NCBI GenBank assembly: GCA_934101745.1
Contig: CAKOSD010000001.1
Location: 1-21,680 of the forward strand
From: an uncultured Bacilli bacterium
Lineage (GTDB): Bacteria > Bacillota_I > Bacilli_A > RF39 > UBA660
Direction of reading: 5' to 3'
DNA length: 21,680 bases
The position numbers and the translations under genes are program-made. The notes beneath the pieces were generated by a model. The model was not told the origin of the DNA and did not search any database. It saw nothing but the letters and a program-made list of their open reading frames with translations. Positions 13,901 through 21,680 of this stretch are shown one piece after another; within the stretch, counting starts at the first letter, position 1; the number at the start of each line of letters is the position of its first letter.

Positions 13901-15481
13901 TTAATTTTCTTGATGCTTATCAATTTTTATAGTTAAATTTGAATATCCATATTTATTTAATAATCCCAGTAAGGCTTGACCATCTATTAAAGTTATTGGT
14001 TTATCTTTGGCAAAATCATAAGATTCTTTTCCATAAAAACTCGTTGTTACTAAAATACCCTTAGTTGCCCCTTCATGAATCATTGTTCCATATAAATCTC
14101 TAACTGCCGAAACCGGTACAACATTATTATATCTTTTGGCTTGAATAACAAACTTACCACCTCTTATTGGGTCATCATCAAAAGCAATGGCATCAACTCC
14201 CCCATCATGGCTGGCCCTAGTTACTTTTACTTCCCCACCATTGGCATTAAACATTTTATCAAATAATTCTCTAACAAAATATTCAAAATCTTCCCAAGGC
14301 ATTGTTGCCAAATTAAATCCATCCATTGTTATATTATTAACTTCTTTGCTCTCTATAAATCTTTTATCATTTCTATTTATATTCAAAAACGGAACAACAG
14401 GAGTAAGCATTAAAGCACTAGGAGCAAAAATACCTTTTAACCCCTTAATACAAGACTTATAGTTAACATTATCTAAATTAATTTCCTCAAATCTACTCTT
14501 ATTTACCTCAACGGTTAATATACAACTTTCAGCATTATTACCTGTGCTTTTATCAATATATTTTAACCATCCATTATAAACTACTGTATCTATATAATTT
14601 AAATCGGCTGAAGAAAATAATTCTTTAATTGTTCTTAATGAGCACATATATATAACATCATTGTAAAATTTTTCAAATTTTTTATCATTTAATTTAATTT
14701 CTTCAATCTTATTTTTAGTTGCAATATACTTATGCTGAATTGTTCTAGGAACGAGGTCTTCATTAGGCAAATAATATGATACTACTAAAATTTTATTTTC
14801 TTTAATATATTGCAATTCAAAGTCTTTTATAAATTCTGCTGGATATATACTACTATCAAGTACAAACGAAAAATATTTTTCTATCTCTAGAATATCACCA
14901 TTCTGATACTTATTTTTATTCTGAGAAATAGTCTTATTATGATTATTTTGTTCTTCTATAAACTTATTTTTTTCATTTTCATAAATCTTTTTTTGATTTT
15001 CTAACTCTTTATCATAATAATCTTTTCTTATTTTATATAATTCTTTAGCATTTTCTTCTTGGGTTAATCTTTTTTCTAATTTACTTTTAAATATTTTTTC
15101 CCAAAAACTTGGATATGGAACTTGTAACTCTACATAAATTTTTTCTAAATCTGGCTCTATTAAGTTGGTCGTAAATGATTTATATTTATCATTTTTTAAT
15201 AATGAATCATAATATTCATTAGAACTTTTTTTACAAATATTTTTAATAATAGATTCATACTGGCTCATTATTTCTTGGTCATTTTCTGTTAAACGCTCTG
15301 CCTGTCTTTTTGTTTGTTCTTTACTATGTTTGACTATTTCTCGTTCCATTTTTTCTTGCCATATTCTTTTTTGGTTTTCAACTTTTCTTTCTAATTCATA
15401 TCTATTTGGAGCACTTATTTCTTTACTAACTCCTAAAAAATCATTAGATATTACTACCCTATAATAATTTCTATAAGACAT
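13901..15481 (-). CDS. Mrr-family restriction endonuclease with long coiled-coil N-terminal part
   Basis: A 526-residue protein. The C-terminal domain (about 396-510) is an Mrr-like PD-(D/E)xK nuclease: WEDFEYFVRELF, then RASHDGGVDAIAF with the catalytic Asp (about 430), FVIQAKRY with the Q-x-K form (447-449), and EGATKGILVTTSFYG. Residues about 40-80 and 140-200 are rich in Lys/Glu/Gln and predicted to be coiled coil; residues about 210-380 are an unrecognised middle domain. Mrr enzymes often cut methylated DNA, and this one lies right after an adenine methyltransferase gene in the direction of transcription. The two may form a restriction-modification pair, or a sensor of foreign methylation that ignores the host mark. 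The ATG at 15481 with AGGAAG upstream is preferred over a GTG at 15490 that is too close to that site. It has its own promoter. Confidence 0.82.
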   Translation of the reverse strand: MSYRNYYRVVISNDFLGVSKEISAPNRYELERKVENQKRIWQEKMEREIVKHSKEQTKRQAERLTENDQEIMSQYESIIKNICKKSSNEYYDSLLKNDKYKSFTTNLIEPDLEKIYVELQVPYPSFWEKIFKSKLEKRLTQEENAKELYKIRKDYYDKELENQKKIYENEKNKFIEEQNNHNKTISQNKNKYQNGDILEIEKYFSFVLDSSIYPAEFIKDFELQYIKENKILVVSYYLPNEDLVPRTIQHKYIATKNKIEEIKLNDKKFEKFYNDVIYMCSLRTIKELFSSADLNYIDTVVYNGWLKYIDKSTGNNAESCILTVEVNKSRFEEINLDNVNYKSCIKGLKGIFAPSALMLTPVVPFLNINRNDKRFIESKEVNNITMDGFNLATMPWEDFEYFVRELFDKMFNANGGEVKVTRASHDGGVDAIAFDDDPIRGGKFVIQAKRYNNVVPVSAVRDLYGTMIHEGATKGILVTTSFYGKESYDFAKDKPITLIDGQALLGLLNKYGYSNLTIKIDKHQEN

Positions 15482-15520
15482 ACTAAACACTTCCTAACTA
15501 ATAACAACAATTTCCGTTTG

Positions 15521-15529
15521 ATTATAACA
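15521..15529 (-). promoter_or_regulatory. Extended -10 promoter for the Mrr-like gene
   Basis: The minus strand reads TGTTATAAT, a perfect -10 box with TGn, about 40 bases before the start at 15481 and after the terminator of the methyltransferase gene. Confidence 0.5.
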
Positions 15530-15552
15530 TAAATTTCAACTTTATTTTTATC

Positions 15553-15585
15553 TAAAAAAAATAAGACACTTCTTAGCATCTTATT
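15553..15585 (-). terminator. Terminator after the adenine methyltransferase
   Basis: AATAAGA and TCTTATT pair around a 12-base loop on the minus strand and are followed by a run of T. It separates the ATPase-ParB-methyltransferase operon from the Mrr-like gene. Confidence 0.6.
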
Positions 15586-15615
15586 ACTATTTATTATAAT
15601 TAATATCGGCAAATT

Positions 15616-16434
15616 TTATATTTCTATATTATTATAAAAAAATATTTCTTTTCCTTTTTTCTTGTTCTGAACGCTGTAGTTTAATAAGAATATTTTCCTA
15701 TCATACCTATACAAACTTTCTATCTCATCACAATCATCATAACTAATCAAAATTGGCTGATTTGACAATTTTTCTTGAATAAAATTTGCTAATTCAGCAT
15801 GATCATTATCATTAAAGAAATTAGTATATAAATCTTTTCCTTTGGTAAAATACGGCGGATCAATGAAATAAAATTTGTTCTTTTTACGATTAATAAGATT
15901 TATAAACTCTTTTGCATCAACATTGTATATTTCTATTTTTTTTCTATTGGCGGCTATCTTTTCTATAAGTTCAATTATTTTTTGTTTATTAAATCGACAA
16001 TCCATTTTATAATTACCGGTTTGGTTTTTTCCGCCTATTACCCCACCTTTTATTATCCCTGAACGATTGGTTCTATTTAAAAATAAAGTTGAAAATCCCA
16101 AATCTAAAATAGAAGCACTGTCCTTATTTTTTTGAATATTCTTTTGCTTCTGCCACTCATCCATGTCAATACTTGTGTTTTCTATTTTTTTTATAAATTC
16201 TTCTGTAAAATATAAGATTGAATACCATAAAGCATATATAGAACGGTCTATATCATTAATAATTATTTTTTTTACTTTTTTTTCAAATAACAGTCTTATT
16301 GCAATGCCAGCACCACCAGCAAAAGGCTCAATATATGTACAACCTATTAAATTATTTTTTTGTAATATATCTAGAACAACATTATATATTTGTCCTTTGC
16401 CACCTGGATATCTAAGTGGTGAATATGATTTCAT
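15616..16434 (-). CDS. DNA adenine-N6 methyltransferase (D12/Dam class)
   Basis: A 272-residue class D12 enzyme that methylates adenine in DNA using S-adenosylmethionine. Visible motifs are LRYPGGKGQ (7-15), the SAM-binding EPFAGGAG (36-43), IINDIDRS, the insert LFLNRTNRSGIIKGG, and the catalytic DPPY (192-195). The insert marks the branch of stand-alone methylases rather than classical GATC Dam, so the target sequence is unknown. The frame is open to 16467, but the ATG at 16434 is chosen because GAGAGGAG lies eight bases upstream and the conserved sequence begins there. It is the third gene of the block after the ATPase-TOPRIM and ParB-like genes (55-base gap) and ends at a terminator. Confidence 0.9.
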   Translation of the reverse strand: MKSYSPLRYPGGKGQIYNVVLDILQKNNLIGCTYIEPFAGGAGIAIRLLFEKKVKKIIINDIDRSIYALWYSILYFTEEFIKKIENTSIDMDEWQKQKNIQKNKDSASILDLGFSTLFLNRTNRSGIIKGGVIGGKNQTGNYKMDCRFNKQKIIELIEKIAANRKKIEIYNVDAKEFINLINRKKNKFYFIDPPYFTKGKDLYTNFFNDNDHAELANFIQEKLSNQPILISYDDCDEIESLYRYDRKIFLLNYSVQNKKKGKEIFFYNNIEI

Positions 16435-16489
16435 ACTCAATCTCCTCTCTATTATACATTTTATCATTTAAAGTATACCATTTACAACA

Positions 16490-18016
16490 TTATTTTAATT
16501 TTATAAATTCTGATATTGTTTTTAATAAAATCAATGTAATTACATCATACTTTTCTAAAACTGCCTGAGACAAATCTTCAACACTACCATGAACAACTGA
16601 ATTTAAATCGTTTACAAAAGCCTTAACATTATCTTGATTCTTAACACTAATACCAATTACCGATAACCTTGATTTATATTTAGAAAACATTTTAGAATAT
16701 TCATTAGTCGCCAAATTATCATATATTGAAAGAATGCCAATTATTTTATTTGAATTAACAACCGAAGTATTATCACTAGTTGTCCCAAATGGTTTCATAT
16801 CAAAACTATTTTTTAATTTACTCTTACCGCAATCCGTAATAATATAAGCATTTAACTCTCTAATAGAAATATCAAGTAGTAATCTATAAAAATAAGGTGC
16901 CAATATATGAATTAAATCATTATGATTAGAATAATCATAAATTATGTTTCGCAAATAGCTATTAAATACATGATTTTTAAAAGATAAATTTTCAGATTTC
17001 CAATTAAACAGTTTTAATGATTCAGAAACATAAGAATTATTTTTATGTAATGGTTCCTCTTTACCATTAGAAATTTCAAATGCATTATCAAAATTAATAT
17101 GATTATCACTTTTTTCTTGGCTATCGTATTTTTTATTATCTGCAGTAAAACATTCTTTTTCTTCATCTAATATATTCGTTTGAGAGTAAACAATATTATC
17201 AAAACTTAATTGATTTGTTGTTGGCTTTAATGGTTCAACTGTTTTTAGAAGTTCTTTTACATCTTCAGATTTATATACTAACCCTACTTTACCGCCAGCA
17301 TCATAAAACTTTTTTAATATTTCATTTATCTTTGACTGATGACTGCAATTTTTTAAATCGTAATCATTTTTAGAATTAAGACCAAAAATTTCACTATATA
17401 CATATTTATAATCAAAAATTCTATCGATAGTTGATTTATTACCTATAATTTTTTTAACATAGCTAAATTCTTTATCATCTACGGTTTTATAAAATTCCAT
17501 AATTTTAAAGCCTAATGAAGGTTCATCATATCCTCGTAATAAACGCATCCTATCTTTATTTTGAGCATTCCATTTAACGATTCCTTTACCATCTTGCTCG
17601 TCTAAATGTCTCAATTCGACTTGCTTGCAAGCCTCTTTAAAATCACAATACACTTTACATTCGACGCTTTTAATATTAGTACATATACTTCTAATTTTTT
17701 CTATGTCAATTTTATACTTTTCTAGTAATTCAGGATAATTAACAATTTTAAAGAGTGATATTCTTCTGTTACCGTCCAAAACTATATTATTGCCACGCTC
17801 GTCACGATATACTATTATATCTTCATAAACCTTATTTTCCGAGAAAATAGCATCAAGTAATTTTTTTTGTTTTCTATTCATTGCTTTATTATCAAACAGT
17901 GCTTTTATGCATTCTTCTTCATTTGTCATTTTTTCGGAAAAGCGAACATTTTCTTTCCAGAGCGTTAAACTACTAATGTCAATTAACTCAAAAAACGATT
18001 TTCTTACTTCCATCAT
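16490..18016 (-). CDS. ParB/sulfiredoxin-fold protein with DGNRR motif, defence-associated
   Basis: A 508-residue soluble protein. The N-terminal part (to about residue 150) looks like the ParB/Srx fold: VYRDERGNNIVLDGNRRISL, with DGNRR at 81-85 in the place of the nucleotide-binding GxxR motif of ParB CTPases and related nucleases. The middle (about 150-330) is hydrophilic and has no clear homology. The last 150 residues are helical and include LNSVVHGSVEDLSQ near the end, a type of Asn-x3-His helix seen in HEPN-like and other defence domains, though the full HEPN motif is not present. The start has GGGGAG closely upstream; ATG at 18013 is equally possible. It sits 30 bases after the ATPase-TOPRIM gene and ahead of the methyltransferase. 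It may be a nucleotide-hydrolysing or DNA-cutting subunit; this is inference. Confidence 0.65.
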   Translation of the reverse strand: MMEVRKSFFELIDISSLTLWKENVRFSEKMTNEEECIKALFDNKAMNRKQKKLLDAIFSENKVYEDIIVYRDERGNNIVLDGNRRISLFKIVNYPELLEKYKIDIEKIRSICTNIKSVECKVYCDFKEACKQVELRHLDEQDGKGIVKWNAQNKDRMRLLRGYDEPSLGFKIMEFYKTVDDKEFSYVKKIIGNKSTIDRIFDYKYVYSEIFGLNSKNDYDLKNCSHQSKINEILKKFYDAGGKVGLVYKSEDVKELLKTVEPLKPTTNQLSFDNIVYSQTNILDEEKECFTADNKKYDSQEKSDNHINFDNAFEISNGKEEPLHKNNSYVSESLKLFNWKSENLSFKNHVFNSYLRNIIYDYSNHNDLIHILAPYFYRLLLDISIRELNAYIITDCGKSKLKNSFDMKPFGTTSDNTSVVNSNKIIGILSIYDNLATNEYSKMFSKYKSRLSVIGISVKNQDNVKAFVNDLNSVVHGSVEDLSQAVLEKYDVITLILLKTISEFIKLK

Positions 18017-18046
18017 TAAAACTCCCCTTGCTGTTTATCAACTTGT

Positions 18047-19729
18047 TTAGTCTTCCCAATAAGTGCTGCTAATTCCATAATATGGTGCATTTTGTTTAAA
18101 ACATACTTTTAAATCATTGTAAAATTTATCTACCTGTTTTTTATTTTTATCATAACTAACCCAAAATTTAAACATTTCAATTAATATTTCTTTGTGCTGA
18201 TTATATAATTTTTTATTAATATCGCGTCGTATACCATGTGTGCGTTCCTTGTTTGCTTTTTTCTCTTCAATCAAAGCGTTATTATTATCAATAGCCTTAA
18301 TAATTTTAGTACTAATATAGTGCGCTGTACAACTGTATTCTTTATTTAAGTGGTATATAAAATCATCAACTTTTGGCTGATCTTGATTTTCTATTATGAA
18401 TCGACACACATCAAAAGCAATATCCTCAGGGCAATTTGAACCGGGCAATGAAATTAACGAATTTGACAAATTACGCATGGAAGCCTTATCTCCATCAACA
18501 ACACCAATAAGTGATAAATTTCTTCTATCTATTTTACTATCAACAAATAATTTTTTTAAAGCCTCAGATGAAAAAGTTGAATCAACGAGTTCTAAACGAT
18601 TAATAGCTCTAGCACACTTATTATCATAAGGTTCCGTTGTGGAAAAATATTCCAAAAGCACATTAAGAAAATCTCTTGCTTCTTCATCTTCTGTCAATAT
18701 AGGAATTTTTTTACTGAAATAATCTCTATTTATCTTGTTTTCTAAGGCTGCTCTAATAGTAAATTCATTGACTTCATCTAAAATTCCAACTTTCTTTACA
18801 TTATCAGAAAGGTATATTGTTTTATTTTTATGTCTATTGCATTCTTCTAATACATTAAGACTATGTGTGGTAAAAACAATATTTAAATTTTTATAATCTT
18901 TACATACAGTATCAAACAAATCGATTAGTTTTATTTGAAATTCAGGATGTAATGTTGCATCTAATTCGTCTATTAATAATATTCCAGGAACATCTTGATA
19001 CTCCGGTTTTAATGATTCAGCAAAATATTTTAAAGAATAAAGAGCATTCAAAATAATCATCAAATTATCTTCGCCAGCAGAAATAGTATTTGAATCAATC
19101 CCCTTCTTATTAGTTGAAAATGTTCCTCTTTTTTTTACATCGCCCATTTGTTCATATTCCAATTGATCTATTTTATAACAAGTAAAATCTTCATAGGATT
19201 TTAAAAGTTCTTTTTGATATTTCTCTGGTAAAGCATATTTTAAATTTGAAATATTATCACTATTTGCATATTCTCCATAAGAATATAATCTTCCTAATCC
19301 AAGGTATATTACAAGTCCATAGGGTAATTTTTCATTTGAACCACTATCATATTTAGGAATAATACGATATCTATATTTTTCTTCTTGATTATGCTTTCTA
19401 AATTTTAAAACCTGACCATTGGCATAGGTACATTCATAGTAATTACCACTATACCCTATTGCAGGATCATTATATACCTTATCGCCTTTATTTAATTTTT
19501 CTATTTTAGGATTAATTACCTGATTAACTTTTTTTATGATTTTCATACAATTTGTGTCAGTAAAAAAATCCTTATTATTTTCAATTTCTTTATACGAATT
19601 GCTAATTATATAAAGTAATGAACTTTTGCAAGTCCCATTCGTACCCATTATAGAAATTAAGCCACTTCCAAGATTAATCTCTAAATTTTCTAACCTTTTA
19701 TATTTAAGAAATTCTATTTTTTCTATCAT
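18047..19729 (-). CDS. OLD-like ATPase-TOPRIM protein
   Basis: A 560-residue protein with an SMC/ABC-type ATPase followed by a TOPRIM-like nuclease domain. Walker A is GTNGTCKSS (29-37), with Cys where Gly is usual; I recall this variant from related defence ATPases. The signature region is TISAGEDN (215-222), Walker B ILLIDELDATLHP (250-262) and the His switch FTTHS (286-290). The second half shows the TOPRIM pattern PILTEDEEARDFL (343-355, Glu) and IGVVDGDKAS (408-417, D-x-D). This order is that of OLD nucleases such as GajA. The frame is open upstream to a TTG at 19786, but the ATG at 19729 is preferred: GGGGAG lies four bases upstream and the conserved ATPase strand starts there. It heads the three-gene block with the ParB-like and methyltransferase genes and is divergent from the plus-strand gene. 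Confidence 0.82.
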   Translation of the reverse strand: MIEKIEFLKYKRLENLEINLGSGLISIMGTNGTCKSSLLYIISNSYKEIENNKDFFTDTNCMKIIKKVNQVINPKIEKLNKGDKVYNDPAIGYSGNYYECTYANGQVLKFRKHNQEEKYRYRIIPKYDSGSNEKLPYGLVIYLGLGRLYSYGEYANSDNISNLKYALPEKYQKELLKSYEDFTCYKIDQLEYEQMGDVKKRGTFSTNKKGIDSNTISAGEDNLMIILNALYSLKYFAESLKPEYQDVPGILLIDELDATLHPEFQIKLIDLFDTVCKDYKNLNIVFTTHSLNVLEECNRHKNKTIYLSDNVKKVGILDEVNEFTIRAALENKINRDYFSKKIPILTEDEEARDFLNVLLEYFSTTEPYDNKCARAINRLELVDSTFSSEALKKLFVDSKIDRRNLSLIGVVDGDKASMRNLSNSLISLPGSNCPEDIAFDVCRFIIENQDQPKVDDFIYHLNKEYSCTAHYISTKIIKAIDNNNALIEEKKANKERTHGIRRDINKKLYNQHKEILIEMFKFWVSYDKNKKQVDKFYNDLKVCFKQNAPYYGISSTYWED

Positions 19730-19798
19730 AATACTCCCCACTTTGTCATATGCATAATTCAATATAAAATTAGCCTTATTTTTCAAATAGATAATTTT

Positions 19799-19826
19799 AT
19801 AATATCACATTTAATTTTTTTGTAAA
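19799..19826 (-). promoter_or_regulatory. Promoter of the ATPase-ParB-methyltransferase block
   Basis: TTTACA, 16 bases and TATTAT on the minus strand, each box matching at five of six positions. It lies in the divergent region shared with the plus-strand gene. Confidence 0.5.
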
Positions 19827-19933
19827 TATTAAATACTAAATTATATCGGTCATTTTTTAATCATATTGTCGACAAATTAAGAAAATTATTTAAACTTTTA
19901 CAAATTAATATATTTATATTTTTAAAAATCTAG

Positions 19934-19939
19934 TATAAT
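19934..19939 (+). promoter_or_regulatory. -10 box of the divergent plus-strand gene
   Basis: A perfect TATAAT 24 bases before the start codon and just ahead of AAAGGAGG. No good -35 box is seen at the usual distance. A perfect palindrome TTGTCGACAA lies upstream at 19866-19875 and could be an operator. Confidence 0.5.
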
Positions 19940-19962
19940 AAAGCCTTAAAGGAGGAAGTATT

Positions 19963-20646
19963 GTGAAAACACACAGAAATATATTGAAAATTTACATAAT
20001 TTTAACGCTTGTTTCATTACCAATAATCATTATAATGGACGCTAACAATAAAATATGTAATATTGCTTTATCAGTTTTAACATCATCAATAGTGGCTTTT
20101 TTAATCGAACTTGCTAATTATATATCGTTATTAAACGAAAATAAAAACAAATTGTACTCAGCCCTTTATTTTACCAAATATACTACTATTTCCCTTTTAT
20201 CCGATATTAACAACGCTAATCATATGCCATTTACTAGTGTTCCCCAGTTTTCAATGATAAACAATATTCAAAACAGTTTTAATAACTTTTTATTAATTGA
20301 TAATGATTATTATTGGTTTTCAAAGAAAAATGAAAATCTCGGTTATATAAAGAAGACTATGCATAATAGCGTTCAAAACATTATTTTATCTTATCAAAAA
20401 TTTAGCATAGCATTTAATTTATTTAAAATTTCAAAATTACAATGCAATGATAAAATACAGCAAATTGATTTATCATCAGTAAATGAAATAAACCTTATTA
20501 AGGAAGCAGCAAACTTACTTTTAAATGAGATTGAAGATACAGCCAGAATTCTTTTTACCAAAGATCAATTAAACAAATGGACAATTGAAAGTAACATTAT
20601 AAACAATAGCATTATAAATTGTAAAGCAACTATTAATTATAAATAA
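19963..20646 (+). CDS. Two-TM membrane protein of unknown function, divergent from the defence block
   Basis: A 227-residue protein, the only plus-strand gene of the window. It starts at GTG with an ideal AAAGGAGG seven bases upstream. Two membrane segments lie near the N-terminus (about 9-25, ILKIYIILTLVSLPIIII, and about 33-55), followed by about 170 cytoplasmic or external residues that look helical and are rich in Asn, Ile and Lys. I do not recognise the family. Short proteins with two N-terminal membrane segments and a soluble helical domain next to ATPase-nuclease genes are often membrane effectors or toxins of defence systems, but nothing here proves that. It shares a 230-base divergent region with the ATPase-TOPRIM gene and ends at its own terminator, so it may belong to that system or be a passenger. 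Confidence 0.7.
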   Translation: MKTHRNILKIYIILTLVSLPIIIIMDANNKICNIALSVLTSSIVAFLIELANYISLLNENKNKLYSALYFTKYTTISLLSDINNANHMPFTSVPQFSMINNIQNSFNNFLLIDNDYYWFSKKNENLGYIKKTMHNSVQNIILSYQKFSIAFNLFKISKLQCNDKIQQIDLSSVNEINLIKEAANLLLNEIEDTARILFTKDQLNKWTIESNIINNSIINCKATINYK

Positions 20647-20725
20647 TATATCATAATAAATAAATTTTATTAAACAACAATTCTTGATAATCTGCTATGG
20701 GATAATTTTTTATCAACCTATGATA

Positions 20726-20755
20726 TTAAAAGGCTTTAAGCCTTTTTAATTTTTA
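20726..20755 (+). terminator. Terminator after the plus-strand membrane protein
   Basis: AAAAGGC and GCCTTTT pair around TTTAA, and the stem runs into TTAATTTTT. It is about 80 bases after the stop codon. Confidence 0.65.
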
Positions 20756-20893
20756 ATTACTTATATTTTTTGGAGCTATGATAACTTTTAAGACACGAAA
20801 TTTTGGACATCTTTGCTTATTGTTTTTACTTATAACTGATACAACTTTTATTATTTTATTACATTCCATGACCTCATTTCTAAAATGAGTTTA

Positions 20894-20927
20894 ACAAAAA
20901 GGAGACAACTTTCTTCAAGTCATCTCC
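20894..20927 (-). terminator. Terminator after the flippase gene
   Basis: On the minus strand GGAGATGACTT pairs with AGTTGTCTCC across an 11-pair stem that includes two G-T pairs, loop GAAGA, and is followed by five T. It lies about 90 bases after the flippase stop codon. Confidence 0.7.
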
Positions 20928-21013
20928 ACACTAAATTATCGAGCTTAACAAGAAAAACTCCCCGATAGATTATCAAGAACCACCATTTTTAAGGTCATCC
21001 TATCTGCAACATA

Positions 21014-21680
21014 TCAATTTCTTCCCTTTTGATTTTTTAAAAATTTATTTTTAACTTTATAAAAAGCAGTAATCAAAAATGATTTATTTAATATAATACA
21101 GAAAGCAATAACAAATAATAAATTAAGAATGTTAGCATATAAATTATTAACAAAATACAAAGCTGAACTTATAAAAAAAGCTATAAAGAAAACCAATATT
21201 TTTTTAAAATTCAATTTTATTTTTAAGTATTTTTTTATATCAATATACCTATATATTGCCATTATCAAATAAGCAATCAATGTTGATACAGAAGCAGCAT
21301 ACAATCCAAATTTTTTTATTAATAATAAATTTATCAAAATATTTAAAATTGCTGAAATTATTGTAGTATTTGCAACTTGTTTTACCATTTTTAAAGCAAT
21401 ATATACACCACCAAGTAAACTTACTAAAATATTAAAAATATTTCCTAAAAGAAGAATTGGTATATAATTAAAACCTACTCTGTAACTTTCACCTACCATT
21501 AAATCAAAAACAAATGGTATCATTACCATCATAATAATTGAAAAACTGGCAAATAAAATAAATATGGAATTCATCATATCTGACAAAAACTCTTCTCTGT
21601 TCTTATCATTAATGTGCAAACTTGCAGTCTCTTGCCAAGATGTACTAAAAATGGCAAAAACTGTATTAACTATATTTGAA
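21014..21680 (-). CDS. Wzx-type polysaccharide flippase, C-terminal part (gene enters from the right)
   Basis: The frame is open to the right end of the window; an in-frame TTG at 21619 is internal and not the start. About 222 residues of an oligosaccharide flippase of the MATE-like/PST family are seen, an integral membrane protein that moves lipid-linked sugar repeat units across the membrane. The typical FSTSWQETAS helix end is present upstream of 21619, followed by at least five membrane segments including FILFASFSIIMMVMIPFVFD, the YIPILLLGNIFN block and a GVYIALKMVKQVANTTIISA helix pair. The protein ends in a basic tail (NKFLKNQKGRN). With the ABC exporter ATPase at the left end, the glycosyltransferase and cpsCDB, it shows that the defence island sits among surface-polysaccharide genes. 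Confidence 0.88.
   Translation of the reverse strand, partial: SNIVNTVFAIFSTSWQETASLHINDKNREEFLSDMMNSIFILFASFSIIMMVMIPFVFDLMVGESYRVGFNYIPILLLGNIFNILVSLLGGVYIALKMVKQVANTTIISAILNILINLLLIKKFGLYAASVSTLIAYLIMAIYRYIDIKKYLKIKLNFKKILVFFIAFFISSALYFVNNLYANILNLLFVIAFCIILNKSFLITAFYKVKNKFLKNQKGRN

Larger units (their letters stand above)
20647..21013. other. Gene-poor stretch between defence island and flippase gene
   Basis: It contains the plus-strand terminator at 20726-20755 and the minus-strand terminator at 20894-20927. Between them is a doubtful minus-strand frame of 38 codons (20753-20869, starting MECNKIIKVVSVISKNN) with only GAGGTC two or three bases ahead of its ATG. A short hairpin CTCATTT/AAATGAG lies at 20872-20888. 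I see no convincing gene. Confidence 0.4.

Noticed and set aside
14187..14462. 91-codon plus-strand frame inside the Mrr-like gene, and other plus-strand frames inside minus-strand genes
   Set aside because: They are antisense shadows of well-supported genes, with no ribosome binding site or recognisable domain.
16490..18016. HEPN RNase motif in the C-terminal part of the ParB-fold protein
   Set aside because: LNSVVHG resembles it, but the conserved Arg of the R-x4-6-H motif is not at the right distance.
20753..20869. 38-codon minus-strand frame between two terminators
   Set aside because: Ribosome binding site too close to the ATG, no recognisable motif, and it lies in gene-poor sequence; mentioned only within the intergenic entry.
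1..21680. CRISPR array or integrase-based mobile element
   Set aside because: No regularly spaced repeats and no recombinase or transposase gene were seen on either strand.

Overview
The window is a very AT-rich stretch from a low-GC Gram-positive bacterium. Shine-Dalgarno sites of the AAGGAGG type, near-consensus TTGACA/TATAAT promoters, a CpsBCD-type polysaccharide regulatory operon, a sortase with a secreted partner, and an fmt gene all point to Firmicutes. TGG encodes Trp and TGA is used as a stop, so this is not a recoded Mycoplasma-type genome. An uncultured gut Bacilli or Clostridia relative is plausible, but that is inference. Almost every gene lies on the minus strand, so transcription runs right to left; one gene (19963-20646) is on the plus strand.

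Left part (1-5390), read in the direction of transcription: a decayed ARH-fold protein (4446-5390); a putative structured non-coding RNA of about 300 nt with its own promoter, A-tract upstream element and terminator (4070-4368); a transglutaminase-like protein without visible catalytic Cys and His (3210-4010); fmt, a CDP-alcohol phosphatidyltransferase and a family 2 glycosyltransferase; and the start of a TagH/Wzt-like ABC exporter ATPase that runs off the window.

Middle part (5436-10342): two envelope operons. One is cpsC-cpsD-cpsB, where cpsB has lost its normal C-terminus through a small deletion or frameshift. The other encodes a small secreted, membrane-tethered protein, a class D-like sortase and a VanZ fusion protein, followed by a 41-residue membrane peptide.

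Right part (10927-20646): a defence island. The leftward genes are, in order of transcription, an OLD-like ATPase-TOPRIM protein, a ParB/sulfiredoxin-fold protein with a DGNRR motif, a D12-class adenine methyltransferase, an Mrr-family nuclease with a long N-terminal extension, an uracil-DNA-glycosylase-fold protein with conserved cysteines, and an AbiL-like pair (COG1106 ATPase plus RloB TOPRIM protein). A two-TM protein is transcribed divergently from the island's right end. The first three genes form a tight block that I cannot match to a named system; it is the best candidate for something undescribed. No integrase, transposase or clear att site was seen. The far right (21014-21680) returns to polysaccharide export with the C-terminal part of a Wzx-type flippase.
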